From: Propionibacteriaceae bacterium
GTDB lineage: Bacteria > Actinomycetota > Actinomycetes > Propionibacteriales > Propionibacteriaceae
Assembly (NCBI GenBank): GCA_030532575.1
Contig: JAUNKV010000007.1
Coordinates: forward strand, 49,140 to 113,139
Direction of reading: 5' to 3'
DNA: 64,000 bases
The notes beneath the pieces were generated by a model that was not told where the DNA came from, did not search any database, and was given only the letters and a program-made list of their open reading frames with translations. Positions 26,041 to 34,773 of this stretch are shown in pieces. Numbering within the stretch: the first letter of the stretch is position 1; every line of letters begins with the position of its first letter. The position numbers were made by a program, and so were the translations under genes.

Positions 26041-27870
26041 ATGAAGTTCAAGGGCTCCAAGGCTGCCCTTGCCGCACTGGTGGGTGGAGCGTTGCTGCTC
26101 GGTGCCTGCTCCAGCGGCCAGGACCCAGCCGGTGACAGCACCAAGGTGAACACGAGTGTTGAGATCGCCAGCGGTCCGGACGCCTGCAGGAAGGACACCG
26201 GGGTCACTGAGACCAAGGACGGCCAGATCATCTACAGCCCCGGCCCCGGGCAGTGGAGCGGCTACAACAACCTCACCGACGGCACCTACTCCACCTACAA
26301 CTCCGTTGTGGCTGACAGGATGGTCAGCTCCTTCACCTACTTCGGCACCGATGGCACCATCTGCGAGGACAAGGACTTCGGCACCTTCGAGGTGCTGAGC
26401 GAGGCCCCGCTCGAGGTGAAGTACACCATCAGCGACAAGGCCGTGTGGTCCGATGGCACCCCGGTGACCATCAACGACTACCTGCTGGACTGGGCCGCCC
26501 AGAACCCGGAGTTCTTGGTGCCGGGCAAGGCCAGCGGGGAGGACAAGGACGCCAAGGCGGTCTATGAGCACGTGTCCTCCTCCTTCGCGAAGGAGGTCCC
26601 GGAGGGGCCGCAGGGTGAGATCGGCTCCAAGACCTTCACCCTGAAGTTCAAGGGTGCCTACCCCGACTGGAAGATCCTCTTGGGCAACGTCATGCCCGCC
26701 CACGTCGTGGCCAAGCAGTCCGGTCTGGAGCCCGATGCCCTGGCCAAGGCGATCCTCGATCGCGACGCCGAGACCGTGAAGAAGGGCGCTGACTTCTGGA
26801 ACACCGGCTGGAACTTCAACCCGGGCGAACTCCCGGAGGCCGACCTCATCCCCTCGATGGGCCCCTACCAGGTGAAGCAGGGCGGATGGCAGGGCACCAC
26901 GCTGACGCTGGAGCCCAACCCCATGTACTGGGGCCCCAAGCCCGCCACCAAGAACCTCGTCTTCAGCTACGTCGATGACGCCCAGATGGCCCAGGCGCTG
27001 CAGAACGGCGACCTCAACGTCATCGACCCCCAGGCCACCGTCGACACGGTTGGTCAGCTGACCGACATCGGCCCGAGTGTCACGGTCAACACCTTCCCGA
27101 CGCTGACCTGGGAGCACCTGGACTTCAACTTCCGCGACAACAACGTGTTCTCCGACGCCCAGGGCGGTATCAAGCTGCGTCAGGCCTTCGCCCATTGCGT
27201 GCCCAGGCAGAACATCGTGGATTCGCTCATCAAGCCGCTGGACCCCGGTGCCGAGATCATGAATGCCCGCGAGGTCTTCCCCTTCCAGACCGAGAAGTAC
27301 AAGGAGGTCGTCGAGGCCGCCTACGACGGCAGCTACGACCAGGTCGACATCGAGAAGTCCAAGCAGCTGGTGGCCGAGTCCGGTGTGAGCACCCCGATCA
27401 AGGTGCGCATCGGCTACAAGGCTGGCAACAACCGCCGCGCTGACACGGTGACCGCCATCCAGGCCTCCTGCAAGGAAGCCGGCTTCGAGGTCACTGACGC
27501 AGCCTCCGCCGATTTCTTCGACAAGGAGCTGAAGAACGGTGACTTCGAGGTGGCGCTGTACGCCTGGTCCGGTTCCGGTCAGATCGTCTCCGGTCAGAAC
27601 ATCTACTCCAGCAACAAGCCGCAGAACCGAACCGAGTACTCCAACGCCAAGGTTGACGAGGCCTGGAACGTCCTGACCGACACCCTCGACGAGAAAAAGC
27701 AGATGGAGCAGATCAAGATCATCGAGAAGGAGCTGTGGGACACCCTGTTCGGTATCCCGCTGTACGCCCACCCGGGGCTGACGGCCTACAGCTCGAACAT
27801 CGAGAACATCCGTCCGATCACCGGGCAGAGCAAGACCGTGTGGAACGGCGAGCAGTGGCAGCTCAAGTGA
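26041..27870 (+). CDS. Peptide/solute ABC transporter substrate-binding lipoprotein (SBP family 5)
   Basis: ATG 26041 follows a strong AAGGAG site 6 nt away and gives a 609-residue lipoprotein: MKFKGSK, hydrophobic core, lipobox LLGAC. The body shows the family-5 pattern with an early 'VWSDGTPVTINDYLLDW' segment and the later 'LRQAFAHCVPRQNIV' segment. It would capture oligopeptides or a similar ligand outside the membrane for the permeases and ATPase that follow. A strong hairpin separates it from the first permease gene, so the binding protein can be made in excess. Confidence 0.92.
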   Translation: MKFKGSKAALAALVGGALLLGACSSGQDPAGDSTKVNTSVEIASGPDACRKDTGVTETKDGQIIYSPGPGQWSGYNNLTDGTYSTYNSVVADRMVSSFTYFGTDGTICEDKDFGTFEVLSEAPLEVKYTISDKAVWSDGTPVTINDYLLDWAAQNPEFLVPGKASGEDKDAKAVYEHVSSSFAKEVPEGPQGEIGSKTFTLKFKGAYPDWKILLGNVMPAHVVAKQSGLEPDALAKAILDRDAETVKKGADFWNTGWNFNPGELPEADLIPSMGPYQVKQGGWQGTTLTLEPNPMYWGPKPATKNLVFSYVDDAQMAQALQNGDLNVIDPQATVDTVGQLTDIGPSVTVNTFPTLTWEHLDFNFRDNNVFSDAQGGIKLRQAFAHCVPRQNIVDSLIKPLDPGAEIMNAREVFPFQTEKYKEVVEAAYDGSYDQVDIEKSKQLVAESGVSTPIKVRIGYKAGNNRRADTVTAIQASCKEAGFEVTDAASADFFDKELKNGDFEVALYAWSGSGQIVSGQNIYSSNKPQNRTEYSNAKVDEAWNVLTDTLDEKKQMEQIKIIEKELWDTLFGIPLYAHPGLTAYSSNIENIRPITGQSKTVWNGEQWQLK

Positions 27871-27897
27871 TGTTGCGCCTGTGAGATGACACCGTGA

Positions 27898-27931
27898 AAC
27901 GGGGGTGGGTGAGCCTTCACCCACCCCCGTT
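27898..27931 (+). terminator. Intra-operon terminator/attenuator hairpin
   Basis: A perfect 15-bp GC-rich stem (27898-27912 / 27917-27931) with a 4-nt loop lies 27 nt after the binding-protein stop and 123 bp before the permease start. Partial termination here would lower permease and ATPase levels relative to the binding protein and stabilise the upstream mRNA. Confidence 0.8.
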
Positions 27932-28054
27932 CCGTGTCTGCAGAACCGTCCATCGCGGGCATCCGTGCCACCGGAGGCGTCCCGGTGCTCTATCATCAGG
28001 CGCTATGGGTCTTCCCGGTGGGGCCCAGACCTGCCAGCCGGAATAGGAACTACC

Positions 28055-29560
28055 GTGATCAAGTACATCGCCAAGAGGCTCCTCATCTCCTTGATGATCC
28101 TCTTCCTGGGCTCGCTGCTGCTGTTCGTCCTGGTCATCAACTCGGGCGACCCGCTGGCGGCGCTCCGGGAGTCGAACGATCCCAACCGTGAGAACCAGAT
28201 GGCCCAGCTGACCCAGCGCATGGGGCTGGACAAGCCGTGGTACGAGCGCTACTGGGACTGGCTGTCGAAGATGCTCCGAGGCGATTTCGGGATCGCTTCT
28301 GATGGCTCCGAGGTCAACGCGCTCGTGGTGTCCGCGGCCTCCTCGACACTGCGGATGGTGGTCCTGGCGAGCCTGCTGGCCATCACCATCGGCATCACCT
28401 TGGGCGTGCTGACGGCGGTTCGGCAGTACAGCGGCTTCGACTACGCCGTGACCATGATGGCCTTCGTGTTCTTCTCACTGCCGGTGTTCTGGTTCGCGGT
28501 GCTGCTGAAGCACTACGCCGCCATCGAGTTCAACAACTGGATCGCGACGGCCAAGTTCGCACCACCGATGATCGTCGGCGTCGCCGCCTTCCTCGGCCTC
28601 GTGATCGCCGCCGTCGTCGGTGGTCCGTGGAATCGTCGCCTCATCACCTTCGGCGCCCTGTTCGTGGCCTTCGCGGGCGTCCTGTTCTACTTCGACGCCG
28701 TGACCTGGTTCCGTCGCCCGGCCATCGGGCTGCCGGTCTACATCCTGCTGGTGATCGGGATCGCCGTCATGCTGATCGTGCTGACCAGTGGTTTCGGCAA
28801 CAAGGGGGTGCGCAACGCGGTGGGGGTCACCGCCGGGGTCGCCATCGTCGGTTACGCCATCATGCGGGGCATCCTCATGACCAGCCCCAGCTACTGGCTG
28901 CTGTTCCTGCTGCTGGTGGTCGCCATCGTCGTCGCGGTGTTGGCGGGCCAGTTCCTGGGAGGCTTCTCCCGCAGACAGGCCATCTTCGCCTCCGTGGTCA
29001 CCAGCCTGCTGGCCTCCGTCGCGGCATTGATCGACCTGTTGCTCAGCAACTGGTCGAACTACCTCAAGGTCCAGCCCCGGCCGATCCCCACCATCGGCTC
29101 CGCGACGGCGAACTTCTCCACCACCTGGTGGGGCCACAACATCGATCTGCTGACCCACATCTTCCTCCCCACGATGGCCTTGATGCTGATCTCGCTGGCC
29201 TCCTACACCCGCTACACCCGGGCCTCGATGCTGGAGGTGCTGAACCAGGACTACATCCGCACCGCGCGCTCCAAGGGCATCTCGGAGCGCAAGGTCATCA
29301 CACGGCACGCGCTGCGCAACTCCCTGATCCCGCTGGCCACCATCATGGCCTTCGACTTCGCAGGTCTGATCGGTGGTGCGGTCATCACCGAGCGGGTCTT
29401 CGGGTGGCAGGGCATGGGAGCGATGTTCGCCTCGGGTCTCGCCGCTGTTGACCCCACCCGGGTGATGGCCTTCTACGTCGTCACCGGTACCGCTGCCGTG
29501 GTGATGAACATGGTCGCTGACATCGCCTACGCCTTCCTGGACCCGAGGATTTCCCGATGA
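28055..29560 (+). CDS. ABC transporter permease, DppB type with extra membrane segments
   Basis: The GTG at 28055 (AGGAAC just upstream) starts with IKYIAKRLLISLMILFLG, the usual first helix of OppB/DppB permeases, and gives 501 residues. The coupling EAA loop is near the C-terminus (DYIRTARSKGISERKVITRHALRNS), followed by FGWQGMG. DppB proteins are usually about 310-340 residues; the extra ~170 residues lie in the middle and contain around five hydrophobic helices with short loops. It overlaps the next permease gene by 4 bp. The role as the first of two transmembrane subunits is clear; what the insertion does is not. Confidence 0.88.
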   Translation: MIKYIAKRLLISLMILFLGSLLLFVLVINSGDPLAALRESNDPNRENQMAQLTQRMGLDKPWYERYWDWLSKMLRGDFGIASDGSEVNALVVSAASSTLRMVVLASLLAITIGITLGVLTAVRQYSGFDYAVTMMAFVFFSLPVFWFAVLLKHYAAIEFNNWIATAKFAPPMIVGVAAFLGLVIAAVVGGPWNRRLITFGALFVAFAGVLFYFDAVTWFRRPAIGLPVYILLVIGIAVMLIVLTSGFGNKGVRNAVGVTAGVAIVGYAIMRGILMTSPSYWLLFLLLVVAIVVAVLAGQFLGGFSRRQAIFASVVTSLLASVAALIDLLLSNWSNYLKVQPRPIPTIGSATANFSTTWWGHNIDLLTHIFLPTMALMLISLASYTRYTRASMLEVLNQDYIRTARSKGISERKVITRHALRNSLIPLATIMAFDFAGLIGGAVITERVFGWQGMGAMFASGLAAVDPTRVMAFYVVTGTAAVVMNMVADIAYAFLDPRISR

Positions 29561-30573
29561 GTGCCGAGAACAGCAACGAGAACAAGATGTCCGAGAACAC
29601 TCCAACCACCGAGACCCCCGAGGCCGTCGAGGTCGAGGCCAGCTACGAGATCGAGGAAACCCTCGACAAGGCGGGCGAGCGTTCCTACTCCCAGGGTGCG
29701 CTGATCCGTCGTCGGTTCCTGCGTCACCGTGGAGCCATGATCGCACTCACCGTGCTCTGCCTCATCATCATCATGGCCTTCACCTCCGCCGGGGTCGGGC
29801 CGATCCCTGGCTGGTGGCCGAAGAACTACCTGGACGTCTACCCGACGGTCAGCGCCGGGGCCCCGACCCTGAAGCTGTGGCCCTTCCAGATCGGGGAGCA
29901 CCCCTTCGGGCAGACCACGGTTGGCAAGGACTACTTCGCCCTGGTGATGGAGGGTACCCGCAAGTCGGTCATCATCGCCTTCACGGTGGGGGCCATCGCC
30001 ACCACCATCGGTACCGTCATCGGTGCTGCCGCCGGGTACTTCCGGGGCTGGATCGAGGCCTTCCTGATGCGTGCCACCGATCTGGTCATCATCATCCCGC
30101 TGCTGGTGCTGGCCTCCGTGCTGGGCCGGATGACCAATGGCAACAACATCTTCTACCTGGCCGGGGTGCTGGGCATCGTGGTGTGGACCGGCATGGCCCG
30201 CCTGGTGCGCGGCGAGGTGCTGTCCCTGCGCGAGCGGGAGTTCGTTCACGCCGCGAAGGCGATTGGCACCTCCAACTGGCGGATCATCTTCCGCCACATC
30301 CTGCCGAACTCCGTCGGCGTCATCGTGGTGAACTCCACCCTGCTCATCGCCTCGGCGATCCTGCTGGAGACCGCGCTGTCCTACCTGGGCTTCGGCGTGA
30401 AGGCTCCCGAGACCTCGCTCGGGCTGCTGATCTCGGAGTACCAGACGGCGCTGACCACCCGGCCCTGGCTGTTCTGGTGGCCGGGCATGTTCATCCTGGC
30501 CATCGCGCTGTGCGTCAACTTCATCGGCGACGGCCTGCGTGATGCCTTCGACCCCCGGCAGCAGACGGACTGA
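29557..30573 (+). CDS. ABC transporter permease, DppC type
   Basis: 338 residues: an acidic, Glu/Thr-rich cytoplasmic extension of about 45 residues, one helix at about 60-80, an outward loop, then five helices with the EAA loop EFVHAAKAIGTSNWRIIFRHILPNS. This is the second transmembrane subunit of the peptide importer. It overlaps the DppB-type gene by 4 bp, and the ATPase gene starts 12 bp after it. Confidence 0.92.
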   Translation: MSAENSNENKMSENTPTTETPEAVEVEASYEIEETLDKAGERSYSQGALIRRRFLRHRGAMIALTVLCLIIIMAFTSAGVGPIPGWWPKNYLDVYPTVSAGAPTLKLWPFQIGEHPFGQTTVGKDYFALVMEGTRKSVIIAFTVGAIATTIGTVIGAAAGYFRGWIEAFLMRATDLVIIIPLLVLASVLGRMTNGNNIFYLAGVLGIVVWTGMARLVRGEVLSLREREFVHAAKAIGTSNWRIIFRHILPNSVGVIVVNSTLLIASAILLETALSYLGFGVKAPETSLGLLISEYQTALTTRPWLFWWPGMFILAIALCVNFIGDGLRDAFDPRQQTD

Positions 30574-30584
30574 GGACAACAGAC

Positions 30585-32312
30585 ATGACTGACACCAACA
30601 CCACCCCGGCCGCCACCGAGCCGGTGCTGCAGTTCCAGCAGCTGGACGTCAACTTCCGCACCGAGTTCGGCCGGGTCCACGCCGTCAAGGGCATCGACCT
30701 GGTGGTCAACCCGGGCGAGGTCGTGGCTCTGGTCGGCGAGTCCGGCTCCGGCAAGTCCGTGACCGCCACCACCGCGCTGGGCCTGCTGCCCAGGACCGCG
30801 ACGATCACCGGCGAGACGATGGTTGCCGACAAGACGGTCTCCAAGCTGGACCAGCGGGGGCTTCGGGCGCTGCGCGGCAACCGCGTCGCGATGGTCTTCC
30901 AGGAGCCGATGACGGCGCTGAACCCCGTCATCCGCATCGGTGAACAGCTCACCGAAGCGATGGAGGTCCACGATGTGGCCTACGGGCAGCAGGCCTGGGA
31001 CCGTGCCGTCGATCTGCTGAAGGCCGTCGGTATCCCCAACGCGGAGCGCCGCGCCAAGCAGTACCCGCACGAGCTCTCCGGCGGTATGAGGCAGCGCGTG
31101 GTGATCGCGATGGCGCTGGCCTGCGACCCCGAGGTCATCATCGCCGACGAGCCCACCACGGCACTCGACGTGACGGTGCAGGCCGACATCCTGGATCTGT
31201 TGCGTTCACTGAAGGACAAGCTCAACACGGGCATTCTGCTCATCACCCACAACATGGGCGTGGTGGCGGACATGGCCGACCGGGTTGCGGTGATGTTCAA
31301 GGGCAACATCGTGGAGCGGGGGACCGCCGAGGAGGTGCTGCTGAACCCGCAGCACCCCTACACCAAGAAGCTGCTCGATGCGGTGCCGCACCTGGGTGAG
31401 GGGCAGGGGCAGTTCGGCTCCAAGCCCGCCGAGGTTCCCGCCGATGCGGGGCTGGCGCTGGACGTGCGCGACATGGTTGTGGAGTACAAGCGGGCGGGCA
31501 AGAAGCCGTTCCGCGCCGTCGACGGTGTGAGCTTCGACGTGCGGCGCGGCGAGATCGTCGGTCTGGTGGGGGAGTCCGGCTCCGGCAAGTCCACCATCGG
31601 CCGGGCCCTGCTGGGGTTGATCCCGTCGGCCGCTGGCGAGGTGCGGGTGCTGGGTGAGGACCTGCTGGGGCTGAAAGGCCGCCAGGTCAAGGAGTTGCGC
31701 CGTCGGATCGGCGTGATCTTCCAGGACCCGGCCGCATCCTTGAACCCGCGGCTGCCGGTGGGTGATGTGATCTCGGAGCCGCTGGAGGTCCACAGGATCG
31801 GCGACAAGAAGTCGCGTCAGGAGAAGGTGCACGAGCTGCTGGACGCGGTGGCCCTGCCGAAGAGCGCCTACAACCGCTACCCGCACGAGCTGTCTGGCGG
31901 TCAGCGGCAGCGGGTCTCCATCGCGCGGGCGCTGTCGCTGAAGCCGGACCTGCTGATCGCGGATGAGCCGACCTCGGCGTTGGACGTCTCCGTGCAGGCC
32001 TCGGTGCTGGCGATGCTCATCGAGCTGCAGCAGGACTTCGGTTTCGCCTGCCTGTTCATCAGCCATGACCTGGCGGTGATCGACTCGCTGGCGCACCGCG
32101 TCGTGGTGATGCAGCACGGCAAGATCGTGGAGAAGGGCGACTGCGCGGACGTGCTGCTGAACCCGCAGGAGGAGTACACCAAGCGGCTGCTGGCCGCGGC
32201 CCCGGTGCCCGACCCGATTGAGCAGCGTCGTCGTCGTGAGGAGCGTCACGCGCTGCTGGAGTCGCTGGGCGAGGAGGTCGTCGAGATCGACACCCGCGAG
32301 CTGGATCAATAA
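30585..32312 (+). CDS. Dual-domain peptide ABC transporter ATPase (DppD-DppF fusion)
   Basis: 575 residues with two complete nucleotide-binding domains. The first has Walker A GESGSGKS near residue 45, signature LSGGMRQR and Walker [13 protein letters not shown]. The second has Walker A GESGSGKS near residue 330, signature LSGGQRQR and Walker [13 protein letters not shown]. Each ends with the [12 protein letters not shown] or [12 protein letters not shown] segment found in peptide importers. It powers the upstream permeases as an internal heterodimer. It is the last gene of the operon and is followed by two copies of the 77-bp element. Confidence 0.95.
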   Translation: MTDTNTTPAATEPVLQFQQLDVNFRTEFGRVHAVKGIDLVVNPGEVVALVGESGSGKSVTATTALGLLPRTATITGETMVADKTVSKLDQRGLRALRGNRVAMVFQEPMTALNPVIRIGEQLTEAMEVHDVAYGQQAWDRAVDLLKAVGIPNAERRAKQYPHELSGGMRQRVVIAMALACDPEVIIADEPTTALDVTVQADILDLLRSLKDKLNTGILLITHNMGVVADMADRVAVMFKGNIVERGTAEEVLLNPQHPYTKKLLDAVPHLGEGQGQFGSKPAEVPADAGLALDVRDMVVEYKRAGKKPFRAVDGVSFDVRRGEIVGLVGESGSGKSTIGRALLGLIPSAAGEVRVLGEDLLGLKGRQVKELRRRIGVIFQDPAASLNPRLPVGDVISEPLEVHRIGDKKSRQEKVHELLDAVALPKSAYNRYPHELSGGQRQRVSIARALSLKPDLLIADEPTSALDVSVQASVLAMLIELQQDFGFACLFISHDLAVIDSLAHRVVVMQHGKIVEKGDCADVLLNPQEEYTKRLLAAAPVPDPIEQRRRREERHALLESLGEEVVEIDTRELDQ

Positions 32313-32357
32313 ACGGATGCGCGGTGAGGTGGGGCGCGTTCCAAGGATCGTCCCCCA

Positions 32358-32434
32358 CCGAGCACGAATCGCCGGCGAAAAGCGCTGGCGCGTCGCCATA
32401 CGACGGTGAACGGTCGAAGACCCGCGATTCCTGC
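32358..32434 (+). repeat. 77-bp element, copy 1
   Basis: Starts CCGAGCACGAATCGCC and ends GCGATTCCTGC. The first 49 bp match copy 2 (32458-32506) with two differences. It lies 45 bp after the stop of the peptide-transporter ATPase gene. Confidence 0.75.
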
Positions 32435-32457
32435 TTCTTTCCTCCCGGGGGACCAGA

Positions 32458-32534
32458 CCGAGCACGAATCGCCGGCGAAAGACGCTGGCGCGTCGCCATA
32501 CGACGGCGGGCCGTCTTTTCTCTGCGATTCCTGC
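32458..32534 (+). repeat. 77-bp element, copy 2, with terminator-like hairpin
   Basis: Exactly 100 bp downstream of copy 1 with the same ends. Within it GACGG (32502-32506) pairs with CCGTC (32511-32515) and TTTT follows, a small intrinsic-terminator shape that may end the transporter operon. A diverged third copy of equal length occurs at 45373. Confidence 0.75.
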
Positions 32535-32572
32535 CCGGGGCACTGGCCGGTTCGTGTGGGGTGGCGGAGGGC

Positions 32573-32932
32573 TCAGCCGTCGTGGCCCATGAGTTTGTCG
32601 ATGGCGCGGCGGTCCTTCTTGGTGGGGCGTCCGGCTCCGCGGTCGCGTCGGGCCATCGGGACCGACAGGTAGGCGGGGCGCTCGGGGGAGTGGTCCTTGT
32701 AGGCCTTTTGCGCGATGGGTGCCCCGACCCGTTTGTTGAGCAGTTCGATGACCTCGAACTCGCGGGTCCAGCCGGGTTCCTTGACGCTCACCCGGTCCCC
32801 GGGTTTGACGACGTGGGCGGGTTTCACCGGGTCGCCGTTGAGGCGTACGTGCCCGCCGGTGACGGCCTTCGTCGCCAGGGAGCGGGTCTTGAACAGCCTG
32901 ACACTCCACAACCACACGTCAAGTCGCGTCAT
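32573..32932 (-). CDS. S4-domain RNA-binding protein (HslR/Hsp15-like)
   Basis: 119 residues. The N-terminal 60 residues are an S4 domain: TRLDVWLWSVRLFKTRSLATKAV, then the loop GHVRLNGDPVKPAHVVKPGDRVSV. The basic C-terminal tail (RRDRGAGRPTKKDRRAID) is typical of the heat-shock protein Hsp15/HslR group, which binds 50S subunits carrying stranded nascent chains. The frame is open far upstream (to 33517), but that part is antisense to the methyltransferase gene; the ATG at 32932 begins the domain. Confidence 0.88.
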   Translation of the reverse strand: MTRLDVWLWSVRLFKTRSLATKAVTGGHVRLNGDPVKPAHVVKPGDRVSVKEPGWTREFEVIELLNKRVGAPIAQKAYKDHSPERPAYLSVPMARRDRGAGRPTKKDRRAIDKLMGHDG

Positions 32933-32996
32933 GGGGAGCAGTCTATGACCACAGCTGGTCGAGCCGGGTCTGGGGAACAGCGGTAGGGTCAGGGGC

Positions 32997-34124
32997 ATGG
33001 ACATGCTGGGGGCTGACGGGGCCAGGGCGTTGAGCCGGGCTGCTGCCGAGGCCGATCCCGATTCGCTCGGTGCTGCGACGCGGATGCGGCAGGAGTTCCC
33101 GCCGGAGTTGGCGGCGGCTGCGTTGACCCAGGTGGCGCTCAGGCGCAGGGCCAGGGCCAAGCTGCCCCAGGCCGAGCGGCTCTTCCTCACCGTGTCCGGG
33201 CTGGAGCAGGCCACGCGCTGGCCGGTCGCCCAGTGGCGGGCCGAGTTCTTCCGTGATGCCGGGGTTGCTGCGTTGTGGGATCTCGGCTGTGGCCTGGGGG
33301 TGGATGCGATGGCCTTCGCCGAGGCGGGGTTGAGGGTGCACGCCGTCGAGGCCGATCCGACGACCGCCGCCTTCGCGAGAGCGAACCTGCAGGACACCAC
33401 TGCCGAGGTCATCACGGGGCTGGCCGAAGAGATCGAGGTGCCGCCCGGGGCCGGGGTCTTCCTGGACCCGGCCCGTCGCACCGCGCGTGGCCGCACCTGG
33501 GATGTCTCCCAGTTCACCCCGCCCTGGTCGCTGGTGGAGCATCACCTGGGAGGTGACTGGCGAACCTGTGTGAAGCTCGGCCCAGGGCTCCCGAAGGAGC
33601 TGATCCCGGATGGGGTGGCTGCGGTGTGGGTGTCGGTTGATGGTGACGTGGTGGAGGTCTCGCTGTGGAACTTCCTCGACCCCGGCCCTGGGGCCGTGGT
33701 GATGCGCGGCGGCCGGGTCCACACCCTGCGGCCGGGGGCTGAGCCCTTGCCCGTCGGTGAGCTGGGGGACTGGGTTCACGAGCCGGACAACGCGGTGATC
33801 CGCGCCGGGCTCGTCGCGGAGGCTGCCCCCGGGGCGCACCTACTGGCCGCCTCGGTGGCCTACCTCACCTCGGATGCGCCGCTGGCCAGCCCCTTCGCCA
33901 CCGACTACAAGGTGCTGGAGGTGCTGGAGAACGACACCGCGACGCTGAGGCACTGGGTGAAGGCCCACCGGGTGGGCAGCCTGGAGATCAAACGCCGGGC
34001 CATCGACGTGGACCCGGCGGCACTGCGTCGCCAGCTGAAACCCAAGGGCGAGAACCACGCCACCATGATCCTGACCCGCACCACGAAAGGGGCCAGGGCA
34101 GTCGTCGTGGAACGGCAGGGGTGA
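32997..34124 (+). CDS. Class I SAM-dependent methyltransferase with THUMP-like C-terminal domain
   Basis: 375 residues. The SAM-binding motif I reads LWDLGCGLGVDAMAFA near residue 95-110, followed by the acidic VEAD; FLDPARRTARGR is a motif IV-like DPAR site. The C-terminal 80 residues (YKVLEVLENDTATLRHWVKAHRVGSLEIKRRAI...) resemble the THUMP-like domain found in this actinobacterial group. The substrate is probably RNA but is not established. It diverges from the S4 gene, with 64 bp between starts; both are RNA-related. Confidence 0.82.
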   Translation: MDMLGADGARALSRAAAEADPDSLGAATRMRQEFPPELAAAALTQVALRRRARAKLPQAERLFLTVSGLEQATRWPVAQWRAEFFRDAGVAALWDLGCGLGVDAMAFAEAGLRVHAVEADPTTAAFARANLQDTTAEVITGLAEEIEVPPGAGVFLDPARRTARGRTWDVSQFTPPWSLVEHHLGGDWRTCVKLGPGLPKELIPDGVAAVWVSVDGDVVEVSLWNFLDPGPGAVVMRGGRVHTLRPGAEPLPVGELGDWVHEPDNAVIRAGLVAEAAPGAHLLAASVAYLTSDAPLASPFATDYKVLEVLENDTATLRHWVKAHRVGSLEIKRRAIDVDPAALRRQLKPKGENHATMILTRTTKGARAVVVERQG

Positions 34125-34270
34125 ACTCTGGAGGCGTGGGCAGAACGTGGAAGTCTTGTACGAACGGGGTCTGATGCTGTTTTGGCAATTAAGGCCCTAG
34201 TCATCTACATGTTGCCGTTCTTCCTGGAGTGGCGGATGTGTATGCGGGGAGACCAGGTGAGGGTGCCCCC

Positions 34271-34299
34271 TTGACGTGACTTGCATCATGTGGTACTTT
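34271..34299 (+). promoter_or_regulatory. Promoter of the bacteriocin operon
   Basis: TTGACG (34271-34276) and TACTTT (34294-34299) are separated by exactly 17 bp, followed by a leader of about 50 nt and a strong GGAAGGAG ribosome binding site 7 nt before the ATG at 34359. The local A+T content is higher than in the surroundings. Confidence 0.65.
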
Positions 34300-34358
34300 G
34301 AGTTAAAGCTGAACAGAGAAGTTTCAGCTGAGAGATTCCTAGGGGAAGGAGTAACTCA

Positions 34359-34664
34359 ATGAAGAAGTCCATCGAGGCAGTCAAGAAGGCGGTCGTGGTG
34401 GCTGTGGTCATCGTCATGACCTCGGCGGGAGCGGCGTTTGCGGTAACGCGGCACGTCGCCGGAGGGACCTGGGACTACGGGACCAACATTGCCCTCGGCG
34501 TCGCATGGTCCAACTTCTGGCACCCGAGCAAGAACCATGCCTCAAGTGTCAGAATCGGCGCCAACGTCTACAGCAGCCCCTGTGTGGGGGCTCGCCAGAA
34601 CGCTTACGCTGAGCGCTGGCGTCCGCCGTTCACGTCGGCTGGCTACTACTACAGGTTCTGCTGA
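34359..34664 (+). CDS. Lactococcin 972 family bacteriocin precursor
   Basis: A 101-residue secreted peptide. Residues 1-28 are a Sec signal peptide (KKSIEAVKK, hydrophobic core, AFA cleavage site). The mature part begins VTRHVAGGTWDYG and continues with AWSNFWHPSKNHASSV and the aromatic end AGYYYRFC. This matches the plan of lactococcin 972: an N-terminal GGTWxYG box, then S-x-Y/F-x-H...K-x-H-x-A, and a C-terminal YYYxF. Lactococcin 972 is a non-pore-forming bacteriocin that binds lipid II and blocks septum formation. Unlike it, this peptide has two cysteines, C75 and the terminal C101. The two following genes match its known partners. Confidence 0.85.
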   Translation: MKKSIEAVKKAVVVAVVIVMTSAGAAFAVTRHVAGGTWDYGTNIALGVAWSNFWHPSKNHASSVRIGANVYSSPCVGARQNAYAERWRPPFTSAGYYYRFC

Positions 34665-34673
34665 ACCTCCACG

Positions 34674-34699
34674 GGGGTGGGACCCTAGGGTCCCACCCC
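34674..34699 (+). terminator. Attenuator hairpin after the bacteriocin gene
   Basis: A perfect 12-bp GC-rich stem with a 2-nt loop (34674-34685 / 34688-34699) starts 10 nt after the bacteriocin stop and 75 bp before the membrane-protein gene. It probably keeps the peptide mRNA in excess over the partner genes. Confidence 0.75.
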
Positions 34700-34773
34700 T
34701 GGTCTAGTCGATTAATTTCTTAGGCCTAGCCGCGACACAACCCTGAACAAGCCTGTGAGAGAGTTGGGAGATC

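Noticed and set aside
28475..29746. 423-codon minus-strand frame across the permease genes
   Set aside because: Rich in Asp, Gly, His and Gln without motifs; it is the complement of hydrophobic helices in the permease.
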